Origin: JBKBKC01 sp046294265 | GTDB lineage: Bacteria > Pseudomonadota > Alphaproteobacteria > Rhodobacterales > Rhodobacteraceae | NCBI GenBank assembly: GCA_046294265.1 | Contig: JBKBKC010000007.1 | Location: 124,001-188,000, forward strand | Length of the DNA stretch: 64,000 nt | Direction: 5' to 3' | Shown here: piece after piece, positions 43,877 through 52,342 of the stretch | Numbering within the stretch: position 1 is the stretch's first letter | Layout of the letters: each line of letters starts with the position of its first letter | Translations under genes and position numbers: made by a program | Notes under the pieces: model-generated | The model's database searches: none | What the model was told of the DNA's origin: nothing | Seen by the model: only the letters and a program-made list of their open reading frames with translations

Positions 43877-45052
43877 ATGGCGATCGAGGGACGCAGCGAG
43901 GCGCGGGCAGGGCGCATCCGGTTGGGCATGGTGGGTGGCGGGCGCGGGGCCTTTATCGGAGCCGTGCACCGGATCGCGGCGCGGCTGGACGATCACTATG
44001 AGCTGGTGGCGGGGTGCTTTTCGTCGGATGCCGAGAAGTCTGCCGCCAGCGGCGCCGATCTGGGGCTGGACCCAGGCCGGACCTATGGCAGCTTTGCCGA
44101 AATGGCGGCGCGCGAGGCGCGGCGGAAGGGCGGGATCGAGGCGGTGGCCATCGTCACCCCCAACCACATGCACGCGCCGGTGGCCGCCGCGTTCCTGAAG
44201 CGCGGCATCCATGTGATCTGCGACAAGCCGCTGACCGCGACGCTGCCCGAGGCGCGCGGGCTGGCCAAGGCGGCGGAAGCCTCTGGCGCGATCTTCGCGC
44301 TGACGCACAATTACACCGGCTATCCGATGGTGCGGCAGGCCCGCGCCATGGTGGCGGCGGGGGATTTGGGCGAGATCCGGCTGGTGCAGGTGGAATATGT
44401 GCAGGACTGGCTGACCGAACCGCTGGAGGAGACCGGGCAGAAGCAGGCCGCCTGGCGCACCGATCCCGCGCAGTCGGGCAAGGGCGGGGCGACGGGCGAC
44501 ATCGGGACCCACGCCTATAACCTTGCCTGCTTCGTGAGCGGGCTGGAACTGGAGGCGCTGGCCGCCGATCTGCAGAGCTTCGTGCCCGGGCGGCGGGTGG
44601 ATGACAACGGCCACGTGCTGATGCGGTTCAAGGGCGGTGCGCGGGGGATACTGTGGTGCAGCCAGGTGGCACCGGGCAACGAGAACGCGCTGCGCCTGCG
44701 GGTCTACGGCACCAAGGCGGGCCTCGACTGGGCGCAGGAGGACCCGAATTACCTGTGGGTCACGCCGCTGGGCGCCCCGCGCCAGCGCATTACGCGCGGC
44801 GGCGCGGGGGCGGGCCCCGAGGCCGCGCGCCTGACCCGCGTGCCGCCCGGCCACCCCGAGGGCTATCTGGAGGGCTTCGCCAACATCTATGCCGAGGCCG
44901 CGCGCGCCATCCTCGCCCGTCGCAGCGGTGCGCCGGTTGACCCGGAGGTGACCTTCCCCGGCATTGCCGAGGGGCTTGCGGGCGTGGCCTTCGTGGATGC
45001 CTGCGTGCGGTCCTCGGCCAAGGGGGCCGCCTGGGTCACTCCGGCGGCCTGA
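43877..45052 (+). CDS. Gfo/Idh/MocA-family NAD(P)-dependent dehydrogenase
   Basis: 391 aa. The Rossmann loop is IRLGMVGGGRGAFIGAVHR (about 19-36), followed by AIVTPNHMHAPVA and the catalytic-lysine motif HVICDKPLTATLPEA (EKP replaced by DKP). The C-terminal domain includes GGATGDIGTHAYNLACFVSG, with the His that aids catalysis. These enzymes oxidise sugar or cyclitol hydroxyls to ketones. As the last gene of the operon it may begin the breakdown by making a 3-keto intermediate for the isomerases. No obvious terminator follows. Confidence 0.92.
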   Translation: MAIEGRSEARAGRIRLGMVGGGRGAFIGAVHRIAARLDDHYELVAGCFSSDAEKSAASGADLGLDPGRTYGSFAEMAAREARRKGGIEAVAIVTPNHMHAPVAAAFLKRGIHVICDKPLTATLPEARGLAKAAEASGAIFALTHNYTGYPMVRQARAMVAAGDLGEIRLVQVEYVQDWLTEPLEETGQKQAAWRTDPAQSGKGGATGDIGTHAYNLACFVSGLELEALAADLQSFVPGRRVDDNGHVLMRFKGGARGILWCSQVAPGNENALRLRVYGTKAGLDWAQEDPNYLWVTPLGAPRQRITRGGAGAGPEAARLTRVPPGHPEGYLEGFANIYAEAARAILARRSGAPVDPEVTFPGIAEGLAGVAFVDACVRSSAKGAAWVTPAA

Positions 45053-45155
45053 GGGCCGTATTCCGGCTTGACCGGGGCCTCTGGGTTCGGGACACTTGGC
45101 CCATATCACGGCACCTGCATTTTGCCCGCCTCAGGGGTCGGGCACGGAGGATCTC

Positions 45156-46334
45156 ATGGCCAGCGAGTTTCCCGTCACCGGCGATGACCTGAAGAAGATC
45201 GTCAAGAAATCGCGCACGATGCCGATTGCCTTCGGCTTCAACCCCGGCACCACCGACGAGGATGACGAATACCTCGCCGCCCATGCCCGCAAGAAGCCAG
45301 AGATGCTGGGAAAGCTGGCGCTGCATGACGGGGCGGGGACCAAGACCGCCTTTGGCACCCTCCAGGCCGTGTCGTCGGAACTGCGCCTGACCTGTTTCCG
45401 CACGCTCCCGCAGCTTGCCAAGAAGATCAAGCGCTACCTCAAGCGCAGCAAGATCAACCTGAACGTGGTGGTCCTGGACCCCGACGGCAACGTCATCGAC
45501 TGCGATATCGAGGTGCTGACCGAATGGGAGGGCGATGACGGCGGCGCAAGCGATGGTGCGGATGCGGCGGTGGATGCGATTGATCCTGCGGTCGAAGAGC
45601 GGATGGCGGAACTGGATGCGGCCCCCGATCCGGCGGCGGACCCGCGCGAACTGGCTGCGCGGATGCAGGCGATCCAGCCGGGACTGGCCTCGGTGCCCGC
45701 CGATCTGGCCGACCGGGTGCAGGCGGGCTTTGCAGGTGCGGCGGCGATGATCCGTGCAGGCAAGCTGACCGAGGCGGAAGCTTCCATCTCGAAGCTGGAG
45801 ATGGTGATGGCACGGCTGGCGATGGCGCGGGTGCCGCCCAAGGCGGGCGCGAAACCGCGGGCTGCCAAACCCGGCCGCGCAAAACCCGATGCCGCGAAAT
45901 CGGATGCCGCAAAGTCCGATGCCCGGAAGGATCCCCCGAAACCCGATGCGCGGTTGCCCAAGCTGCGCGGGGTGGTGGATGGCCTGTCGTCGCGTCTGGC
46001 CGCGATGCCTGGCACCGATGCCCTGTCGGCAAGGCTGGCGCAGGCCACGGACCGCATCGACGCGGGCGAGGCCGAGGCGGCCATGGGCATGATCCGCGAG
46101 GTGCAGGCGGCACTGGCGGTCAAGCGCGGCGAAGCCGCGAAATGGAACCGGGCCGAGGCGATTGTGGCCCCGCTGATCGCCGCTGCCCTGCAAGGGGGCG
46201 ATGTCGCCGACCCCGAGGGCCTGCGCGCCCGCTGGGCCGTCGTGACCGGGCTTGCGGAAGAGGGGGCCTGGGACCGCGCGCTGGCGGAAATGCCGGAAAT
46301 CGTCGGGTTCCTGCGGATGCGTGCGGCGCCCTAG
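45156..46334 (+). CDS. unrecognised protein with three helical repeats
   Basis: 392 aa, no family I recognise. Residues 1-125 appear to be a folded domain (MPIAFGFNPGTTDEDDEYL, LHDGAGTKTAFGTLQAV, VVVLDPDGNVIDCDIEVL). Then come an acidic Asp/Ala linker and three degenerate repeats (about 166-221, 268-322 and 334-387) following a common pattern: Leu-x2-Arg, six to eight residues, Gly, then Ala/Leu heptads, as in a helical hairpin. A Lys/Pro/Asp-rich low-complexity segment (about 228-267) separates the first two. The ATG at 45156 follows CGGAGG. It stands alone between the sugar operon and the TRAP operon. Function unknown. Confidence 0.78.
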   Translation: MASEFPVTGDDLKKIVKKSRTMPIAFGFNPGTTDEDDEYLAAHARKKPEMLGKLALHDGAGTKTAFGTLQAVSSELRLTCFRTLPQLAKKIKRYLKRSKINLNVVVLDPDGNVIDCDIEVLTEWEGDDGGASDGADAAVDAIDPAVEERMAELDAAPDPAADPRELAARMQAIQPGLASVPADLADRVQAGFAGAAAMIRAGKLTEAEASISKLEMVMARLAMARVPPKAGAKPRAAKPGRAKPDAAKSDAAKSDARKDPPKPDARLPKLRGVVDGLSSRLAAMPGTDALSARLAQATDRIDAGEAEAAMGMIREVQAALAVKRGEAAKWNRAEAIVAPLIAAALQGGDVADPEGLRARWAVVTGLAEEGAWDRALAEMPEIVGFLRMRAAP

Positions 46335-46747
46335 GTCGGATCGCGCAGCGTTCCGTTTGCCGCAGATGGTCCGGTCCGGCGTCCGGCCTCGCGTCTGGCC
46401 CGGATGATCGACAAGGCGCAGATGCAAGCCGATGCCGCCGCCGCCCCGTCCGCCCGCGATCCGTTTGACGACGTGACCGCACAGCCCGAGGGTGGCAGCC
46501 TGCAAGAGGGTGGGATGATGGACATGCAGTCGCATGAGACGCCGGCCGCGGTGGCCCGTGCACCGGCGCAGAAGTTATCGCTAACGCCGCAGGCAGGGGC
46601 CCGCGACGGGAAAAAAGGCTGGTGTTTCCCCGGTTTTCGCGCGATTCTTGCCGGGTGAGGGGTTGCGCTGCTGGAATTGGTGAGTAGACCTTACCAATAT
46701 GTCAGGGGCCATGCGGCACCGGCACAGAATCGTCTCGGGAGGACACA
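46335..46747. other. intergenic region upstream of the TRAP operon
   Basis: A 413-base gap. A rightward open frame of 84 codons (46404-46658) lies in it, without a convincing ribosome site and with no similarity I know, so it is not called a gene. The right part holds the palindromic operator at 46676-46698 and must contain the promoter of the TRAP genes. No tRNA-like or riboswitch-like structure seen. Confidence 0.5.
46676..46698. promoter_or_regulatory. palindromic operator before the TRAP operon
   Basis: ATTGGTGAG-N5-CTTACCAAT: nine-base arms with one mismatch, 49 bases before the dctP ATG. The TTGGT/ACCAA half-sites resemble those of GntR- or TetR-type regulators. No regulator gene is adjacent, so it acts in trans. 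The site also shares ACCAAT with the RutR-like box at 12120, but the dyad spacing is different. Confidence 0.68.
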
Positions 46748-47884
46748 ATGACCCAATCCGACAAGAAGGCGCTGTCGCGCCGCTCGTTCCTGCGTTCCGG
46801 TGCCATGGCAGGCGGCGCCGCCGCAGGCGCCGTGCTGGCGGCCCCGGCCGTGCTGGCGCAGGCGCCTCTGGTGGTAAAGATGCAGACATCCTGGCCCGCG
46901 TCGGACATCTGGATGGATTTCGCGCGCGAGTATGTCACGCGCGTCCAGGAAATGTCCGGTGGCCGCCTGCAGATCGACCTTCTGCCCGCCAACGCCATCG
47001 TTGGCGCCTTTCAGGTGATGGACGCGGTGAACGACGGCGTGCTGGACGCGGCGCATACCGTGCCCGTCTATTGGTATGGCAAGTCCAAGGCGGCCTCGTT
47101 CTTCGGCACCGGCCCTGTGTTCGGCGGATCGGCGACCACGATGCTGGGCTGGTTCTACCAGGGCGGCGGCGCTGAACTGTATCGCGAACTGACGCAGGAC
47201 ATCCTGAAGCTGAACGTGATCGGCATGATGGGCATGCCGATGCCCGCGCAGCCCTTCGGCTGGTTCAAGGGCGAGGTGAACACGCTGGCCGACATCCAAG
47301 GCTTCAAATACCGCACCGTGGGCCTTGCGGCTGACCTGCTGCAGGCCATGGGCATGTCGGTGGCGCAGCTTCCGGGCGGCGAGATCGTCCCCGCGATGGA
47401 GCGTGGCGTGATCGACGCGTTCGAGTTCAACAACCCCTCCTCCGACCGCCGCTTCGGTGCGCAGGACGTGGCCAAGAACTATTACCTGTCGTCCTATCAC
47501 CAGGCGTCCGAAGCGTTTGAATTCCTGTTCAACAAGGACTTCATGGAGGACCTCGATCCCGACCTGCAGGCGATCCTGAAATATGCCGTCGAGGCTTCGG
47601 CCACGTCGAACCTGGCGCTGGCGATGCGCGAATATTCCAAGGACCTCGCCGAACTGCAGGCCGACAATGGCGTGGTCGTGCACCGCACCTCGAAGGAGAT
47701 CCTGGAAGGCCAGCTCGCGGCCTGGGACCAGCTGATCGCCGACCTCGAGAAGGACGCGTTCAACAAGAAGGTGATGGACAGCCAGCGCGCCTGGGTGGAT
47801 CAGGTCGCTTACTACGAGCTGATGAACGCGCCGGACCTCGCGCTGGCCTATGACCACTACTTCCCCGGCAAGCTGAAGCTCTGA
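46748..47884 (+). CDS. TRAP transporter substrate-binding protein (DctP family), Tat-exported
   Basis: Periplasmic receptor, 378 aa. The N-terminus has a twin-arginine motif (SRRSFLRSG) and a cleavage region ending VLAQA (about residue 39). The mature protein starts PLVVKMQTSWPASDIWMDFA and contains GFKYRTVGLAADLLQAMG with the conserved Arg that salt-bridges a ligand carboxylate, and LPGGEIVPAMERGVIDAFEFNN. This type is related to the TakP/oxo-acid branch of DctP. The operon also encodes an amidase, so the ligand may be a carboxylate with an amide group. Confidence 0.93.
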   Translation: MTQSDKKALSRRSFLRSGAMAGGAAAGAVLAAPAVLAQAPLVVKMQTSWPASDIWMDFAREYVTRVQEMSGGRLQIDLLPANAIVGAFQVMDAVNDGVLDAAHTVPVYWYGKSKAASFFGTGPVFGGSATTMLGWFYQGGGAELYRELTQDILKLNVIGMMGMPMPAQPFGWFKGEVNTLADIQGFKYRTVGLAADLLQAMGMSVAQLPGGEIVPAMERGVIDAFEFNNPSSDRRFGAQDVAKNYYLSSYHQASEAFEFLFNKDFMEDLDPDLQAILKYAVEASATSNLALAMREYSKDLAELQADNGVVVHRTSKEILEGQLAAWDQLIADLEKDAFNKKVMDSQRAWVDQVAYYELMNAPDLALAYDHYFPGKLKL

Positions 47885-47954
47885 CCGTTCCCAAGATACG
47901 ACCCGCACCGGGGGCTCCGACAGGTGCCCCCGGCTTTCACGCAAGGATTGCCCC

Positions 47955-48524
47955 ATGCGCGCCTACATCCGCTTTGCCGATGCCCTGTCGGGCTGGTTCG
48001 GCCGCACCTTTGGCTGGCTGATCCTTCTGATGACATTCGGCGTGAGCTACGAGGTCATGTCGCGCTATGTATTCAACAAGCCCACGCCCTGGTCGTTGGA
48101 CGTGTCCTTCATCATGTATGGCACCATCTTCATGATGGGGGGGGCCTACACGCTGTCGCAGGGCGGGCATGTGCGGGGCGATTTTCTCTATCGCACATGG
48201 CGGCCGCGCACCCAGGCGATGGTGGACCTGACCCTGTATATCCTGTTCTTCTTCCCCGGCATCACGGCGCTGATCCTCGCGGGCTGGAAATACGCCGCGC
48301 GGTCCTGGAGCTACGCGGAGGTTTCGATCAACTCGCCCGCAGGGATCCCGATCTACCAGTTCAAGTCTGTGATCGTGGCGGCCGGTATCCTCCTGTTCAT
48401 TCAGGGCATTGCGCAGGTGTTCCGCTGTGTCCTGTGCATCCGCGAGGGGCGCTGGATGACGGCCGAGGTGGATGTGGAGGAAACCGAAGCCGTGCTGATG
48501 AAACAGGCGCAGTCCCGACACTGA
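47955..48524 (+). CDS. TRAP transporter small permease (DctQ)
   Basis: 189 aa with four predicted membrane helices: FGWLILLMTFGVSYEVMSRY, SLDVSFIMYGTIFMMGGAYT (containing the conserved SLD/W region and a GxxY), a third around ILFFFPGITALILAGW and a fourth around VIVAAGILLFIQGIAQVF. The C-terminal tail is cytosolic and acidic. It links the receptor to the large permease encoded after an 83-base gap. The 70-base gap before it carries the usual operon leader with no terminator. Confidence 0.93.
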   Translation: MRAYIRFADALSGWFGRTFGWLILLMTFGVSYEVMSRYVFNKPTPWSLDVSFIMYGTIFMMGGAYTLSQGGHVRGDFLYRTWRPRTQAMVDLTLYILFFFPGITALILAGWKYAARSWSYAEVSINSPAGIPIYQFKSVIVAAGILLFIQGIAQVFRCVLCIREGRWMTAEVDVEETEAVLMKQAQSRH

Positions 48525-48607
48525 CGCCCTGCCGATACCGACCCCCTTCCGAAACGGACCCCCTGCGAGATCCCAAGGCTCGGATGCCAGAAGCGGAGTA
48601 ACCCGAC

Positions 48608-50032
48608 GTGACCGACCCCCAAATCGCCCTGATGATGCTGGCGATCTTCATCGGCTTTGTGTTCCTGGGCTTTCCCATCGCCTTCACGCTGATGGCCCTG
48701 GGCATCGCCTTCGGGTATTACGCCTACTATGATCCCTCCCGGATGTGGCGCGGCTTCAACCGGTTGGGCGAGGATGCAAGCTGGTGGGACAGCACCCGTC
48801 TCTGGCTGGAGGGGTATTACAACAACCGCATCTTCGATCTGTTCGTGAACCAGACCTATTCGGTGATCTCGAACGAGGTGCTGACGGCGATTCCGCTGTT
48901 CCTGTTCATGGGCTACATCGTCGAGCGCGCGAACATCGTGGACAAGCTGTTCTCCACCCTCGCGGTCGCCACGCGCAACGTGCCGGGTTCGATGGGGGTG
49001 GCGGCACTCATCACCTGCGCGCTGTTCGCAACGGCGACGGGCATCGTGGGGGCGGTGGTCACGCTGATGGGCCTGCTGGCGCTGCCGGTGATGCTCAAGG
49101 CGCGCTACAACCCGTCCTTCGCCAGTGGCATCATCTGCGCGGGCGGCACGCTGGGCATCCTGATCCCGCCCTCGATCATGCTGATCGTCTATGCTGCGGC
49201 CTCGGGCGTCTCCATCGTGCGGCTCTATGCGGCGGCGCTCTTGCCGGGGTTCACGCTGGTCGGGCTTTACCTGATCTACATCATGGGCCGCGCGATCATC
49301 GATCCAAAGCTGGCGCCGCGCCCAACCGAAGAGGAACTGCCCTCCGTCCCCTTCGGCAAGCTGATGTGGATGCTCGCGACCAGCTTCTTTCCGCTGGCCT
49401 TCCTGATCCTGTCGGTCCTGGGTTCGATCCTGTTCGGGCTGGCCACCCCGACCGAGGCTGCCGCCATCGGGGCCCTGGGCGGCATGGTCCTTGCGGTCGC
49501 CTACCGCGCGATGACCTTCGGGCGCTTGCGCGAAAGCGTCTATCTGACCGTGCGCACCACCGCGATGGTGTGCTGGCTTTTCGTCGGCTCCTACACCTTT
49601 TCGGCGGTGTTCTCCTATCTGGGCGGCGAGCATGTGATCGCCGAATTCGTGAAATCCTTTGACCTCACACCGTTCCAGTTCCTGATCATGGCGCAGCTGA
49701 TCATTTTCCTTCTGGGCTGGCCGCTGGAATGGTCCGAGATCATCATCATCTTCGTGCCGATCTTCCTGCCGCTGCTGCCGCTCTACGGCATCGACCCGCT
49801 GTTCTTCGGCGTGCTGGTGGCGCTGAACCTGCAAACCTCGTTCCTGACGCCCCCCATGGCGATGAGCGCTTATTACCTCAAGGGCATCGCGCCACCACAG
49901 ATCAAGCTGACCCAGATCTTCTCGGGCGTGCTGCCTTACGTCGGCATGGTGTTCATGTGCATGGCCTTGCTCTATTCCTATCCGCAAATCGTGTTCTACC
50001 TGCCGGAGGCGTTCTATGGGCCATCGCGCTGA
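48608..50032 (+). CDS. TRAP transporter large permease (DctM)
   Basis: 474 aa, about twelve spans, Na+-coupled. FVFLGFPIAFTLMALGIAFG at the start, LLFVNQ-like and AAGTLGILIPPSIMLIVYAA (here GGTLGILIPPSIM) are hallmark stretches, as is ATPTEAAAIGALG. A hydrophilic insertion near residues 40-80 (YDPSRMWRGFNRLGEDASWW) is as found in the larger DctM branch. The last codons overlap the amidase start by 17 bases, implying co-translation. Confidence 0.94.
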   Translation: MTDPQIALMMLAIFIGFVFLGFPIAFTLMALGIAFGYYAYYDPSRMWRGFNRLGEDASWWDSTRLWLEGYYNNRIFDLFVNQTYSVISNEVLTAIPLFLFMGYIVERANIVDKLFSTLAVATRNVPGSMGVAALITCALFATATGIVGAVVTLMGLLALPVMLKARYNPSFASGIICAGGTLGILIPPSIMLIVYAAASGVSIVRLYAAALLPGFTLVGLYLIYIMGRAIIDPKLAPRPTEEELPSVPFGKLMWMLATSFFPLAFLILSVLGSILFGLATPTEAAAIGALGGMVLAVAYRAMTFGRLRESVYLTVRTTAMVCWLFVGSYTFSAVFSYLGGEHVIAEFVKSFDLTPFQFLIMAQLIIFLLGWPLEWSEIIIIFVPIFLPLLPLYGIDPLFFGVLVALNLQTSFLTPPMAMSAYYLKGIAPPQIKLTQIFSGVLPYVGMVFMCMALLYSYPQIVFYLPEAFYGPSR

Positions 50033-51383
50033 TGTGACTGCCCTTCTCGCGCTGCCCGCGGTCGAATTGCGTGACAGGCTGGCGGCAGGGGCGATGCGGG
50101 CCGTCGATCTGGTCGAGGCCTGCCTTGCCCGGATCGCCGAGGTGGAACCCGAGGTGCGCGCCTGGGCCTGGCTCGACGGTGATCACGCCCTTGCGCAGGC
50201 CCGCGCACTGGATGCGCGCCGGGCCTCGGGGGCGGCCATCGGGCCACTGCACGGGGTTCCGGTGGCGCTGAAGGACATCATCGACACCAAGGGCATCCCC
50301 ACCTGCAACGGCACCCCTATCGACGCAGGCCGCGTGCCGGGCGAGGATGCCTGGATCGTGGCGCGCCTGCGCGCGGCGGGGGCGGTGATCCTGGGCAAGA
50401 CGGTGACGACCGAATGCGCCTTCATGCACCCCGGCCCCACCCGAAACCCCTGGAACGGCGCGCACACGCCGGGCGGGTCGTCGCAGGGATCGGCGGCGGC
50501 GGTGGCAGCGGGGATGGTGCCGCTGGCCATCGGCACGCAGACCGGCGGCTCGCTGATCCGGCCCGCGTCCTTTTGCGGCGTGGTGGGGATGAAGCCGAGC
50601 TTCGGGCTGATCCCGCGCACAGGCGTGCTGATGCAGTCGCCCTTTCTCGACACGCTGGGGGTCTTTGCCCGCGACGTGACGGATGCGGCGCTGCTGGTCG
50701 AGGTGCTGGCGGGCCACGACCCCGCCGACCGCGCGACCGTCCCCCTGCCGATGCCCCGGATGCTGGAGGTTGCGCGGTCCCGCGCCCCGGTGACGCCGAT
50801 GTTCGCCCGCGTCCGCCTGCCCGCCGAGGCCGAGGCGCATCCCGACATGCTGGCCGCGCTGGACGAGCTTTGCGCGGCCTTGGGCGATCAGTGTTTCGAT
50901 CTGCCCCTGCCGGCGGCCTTTGCGGGGGCCGAGGCGGAACGGCGGCGGATCAACTTTGCCGAGATGGCGAAATGCTACTACGGGCTGGAGCGGCGGGGCA
51001 GGGCGCAGATGTCGCCGGTCCTGACCGCGGCGCTGGATGAGGGCAAGGCGGTGCTCGCGCGCGACTATATCGCCGCGCAGGACTGGCGCGAGGTGCTGAA
51101 CGGCGCACTGGACCAGGCCTTTGGTGGCTGCGATGCGCTGATTTGCCCTGCCGCCCCCGGCCCCGCGCCCGAGGGGCTGGAGAGCACGGGAAGCGCCATC
51201 TTCAACGGGGTCTGGACGCTGGCCGGGGTGCCGGCGGTGACACTGCCGCTGCTCCAGTCCGAAACCGGGCTGCCGATGGGGGTCCAGCTGATCGGGCGGC
51301 GCGGCGATGACGCGCGGCTCATGCGCACGGCGCGGTGGCTGGTGGAGCAGGTCGGGTCGATGCAGGCGGGAGGGGCGGAATGA
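50016..51383 (+). CDS. amidase-signature family amidase
   Basis: 455 aa cytosolic hydrolase. The Ser-cisSer-Lys triad is intact: Lys86 in PVALKDIID, Ser155 in TPGGSSQGSAAAVAAG and nucleophile Ser179 in QTGGSLIRPASFCG. The start lies inside the 3' end of dctM with its own CGGAGG site. Its substrate is presumably a compound taken up by the TRAP system or its derivative. Related proteins include indoleacetamide, allophanate and nylon-type hydrolases; the sequence does not tell them apart. Confidence 0.93.
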   Translation: MGHRADVTALLALPAVELRDRLAAGAMRAVDLVEACLARIAEVEPEVRAWAWLDGDHALAQARALDARRASGAAIGPLHGVPVALKDIIDTKGIPTCNGTPIDAGRVPGEDAWIVARLRAAGAVILGKTVTTECAFMHPGPTRNPWNGAHTPGGSSQGSAAAVAAGMVPLAIGTQTGGSLIRPASFCGVVGMKPSFGLIPRTGVLMQSPFLDTLGVFARDVTDAALLVEVLAGHDPADRATVPLPMPRMLEVARSRAPVTPMFARVRLPAEAEAHPDMLAALDELCAALGDQCFDLPLPAAFAGAEAERRRINFAEMAKCYYGLERRGRAQMSPVLTAALDEGKAVLARDYIAAQDWREVLNGALDQAFGGCDALICPAAPGPAPEGLESTGSAIFNGVWTLAGVPAVTLPLLQSETGLPMGVQLIGRRGDDARLMRTARWLVEQVGSMQAGGAE

Positions 51384-51541
51384 ACAGGCTTTTTGCGGTG
51401 TTGGCGATCCTGACGATGGCGGGGTTCCTCGGAATTCTCCTGTGGCACGTGCCCCGGCTGGACCTGTCGATCGTGGCGGGCGTGACATTTCTGCTGGCCG
51501 CCTATGACACTTGGCGCAGCGCCTTTACTCGCAGCGGATAG
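51380..51541 (+). CDS. small two-span membrane protein after the amidase gene
   Basis: 53 aa: LFAVLAILTMAGFLGILLWH, a short loop (VPRLDL) and SIVAGVTFLLAAYDTW. It overlaps the amidase stop by four bases (ATGA) with AGGGGC upstream. Too short for the family to be named, but the overlap and the hydrophobic pattern suggest a genuine small subunit of the operon. Confidence 0.72.
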   Translation: MNRLFAVLAILTMAGFLGILLWHVPRLDLSIVAGVTFLLAAYDTWRSAFTRSG

Positions 51542-51609
51542 CGCCTGCAACATCTGCCCGTTACCTGGCCTCGCCGCCAGGGCCGCCGTCGGCGCCTATC
51601 CTGCACCAA

Positions 51610-51756
51610 GGGGGGCTGTCTGCCCCCCTCTGGCGCGTCCGCGCCATTCACCCCCCGAGGATATTTCAAGACGGAAGAAAGACCTGTTGTCCGCAGCTTC
51701 TTCTGTCCGAAAGTATCCCGGGGGGAGGCCGGAACGGCCGGGGGGCAGCGCCCCCC
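51610..51756. repeat. double G6C hairpin with central palindrome (repeat family copy 6)
   Basis: GGGGGGC (51610-51616)/GCCCCCC (51622-51628), then arms 51651-51679 and 51698-51728 (with GGATATTTC-GACGGAAGAA and its complement, several mismatches), then GGGGGGC (51740-51746)/GCCCCCC (51750-51756). A composite of three stems between the converging ends of the small membrane protein and YjgF-family genes, where it probably ends transcription in both directions. Confidence 0.8.
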
Positions 51757-51781
51757 TGCGACGCAGGCCCGGCGCGCGCGG

Positions 51782-52171
51782 TCAGAGGGCGGCGGCAGTC
51801 ATCTCCACCTCCACCAGGAACGCGGGCCGCGTAAAGCCCGACACGATCACCAGAGTCGAGGCGGGCCGGCGGGTGAGCCCGGACAGCCAGGCATCACGGG
51901 CCGTCATATAGCCTGCCATATGAGCGCGGTCGGTGACGAAGGCGTTGATGCGGATAACATCCGCCGGGCCCATCCCCGCCTCGGCCAGAATGGCCGCGCA
52001 GTTGGCAAGGCAGAGCCGCGACTGCGCCTCGGCCCCGTCGGGCACGGTGCCGTCGGGCGCCAGCGCCAGTTGCCCCGAGGTGACCACAAGGCGCGCGCCG
52101 GGTGGGACCTCTACGCCATGGGCATAGGCGGCGAAGGGGGGGCTGATGCCGGGTGGGGCGAGGCTGCGCAT
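51782..52171 (-). CDS. YjgF/RidA-family protein lacking the catalytic Arg
   Basis: 129 aa. The fold signature is clear (VTSGQLALAPDGTVPDGAEAQ, AEAGMGPADVIRINAFVTD), but the C-terminal RPASTLVIV lacks the Arg (Arg105 in RidA/TdcF, normally PARSxV) that binds the imine substrate's carboxylate. It is therefore probably not a 2-aminoacrylate deaminase and more like the catabolic YjgF subgroups (RutC type). It is divergent from the heterocycle importer operon at 52343, which makes a shared pathway likely. Start ATG at 52171; the frame runs further upstream but into the shared promoter. Confidence 0.87.
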   Translation of the reverse strand: MRSLAPPGISPPFAAYAHGVEVPPGARLVVTSGQLALAPDGTVPDGAEAQSRLCLANCAAILAEAGMGPADVIRINAFVTDRAHMAGYMTARDAWLSGLTRRPASTLVIVSGFTRPAFLVEVEMTAAAL

Positions 52172-52189
52172 GTGGGTATCCGTTGCATT

Positions 52190-52204
52190 GCCCAAGTTTT
52201 GGGC
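52190..52204. promoter_or_regulatory. short perfect dyad in a divergent promoter region
   Basis: GCCCAA-GTT-TTGGGC, a perfect six-base dyad, 19 bases before the YjgF-family start and 138 bases before the SBP start. It is a candidate operator for both transcripts. No regulator gene is adjacent. Confidence 0.45.
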
Positions 52205-52342
52205 GGTTTCGGCGGGGATTGGGTCGGAAAATCCGGGTGTCGCAACTTTTCCGGGCAGGGGAGGGTCATCCCTCTCGCCCTGCCCCCGTCCTGACCTAGG
52301 CTGATATGCGACAGAATCACAACATCCCCCCGGAGGTATCCC

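Noticed and set aside
46404..46658. 84-codon rightward open frame upstream of the TRAP operon
   Set aside because: No good ribosome site and no similarity that I recognise; ends just before the operator, where leader sequence is expected. Low probability of being real.
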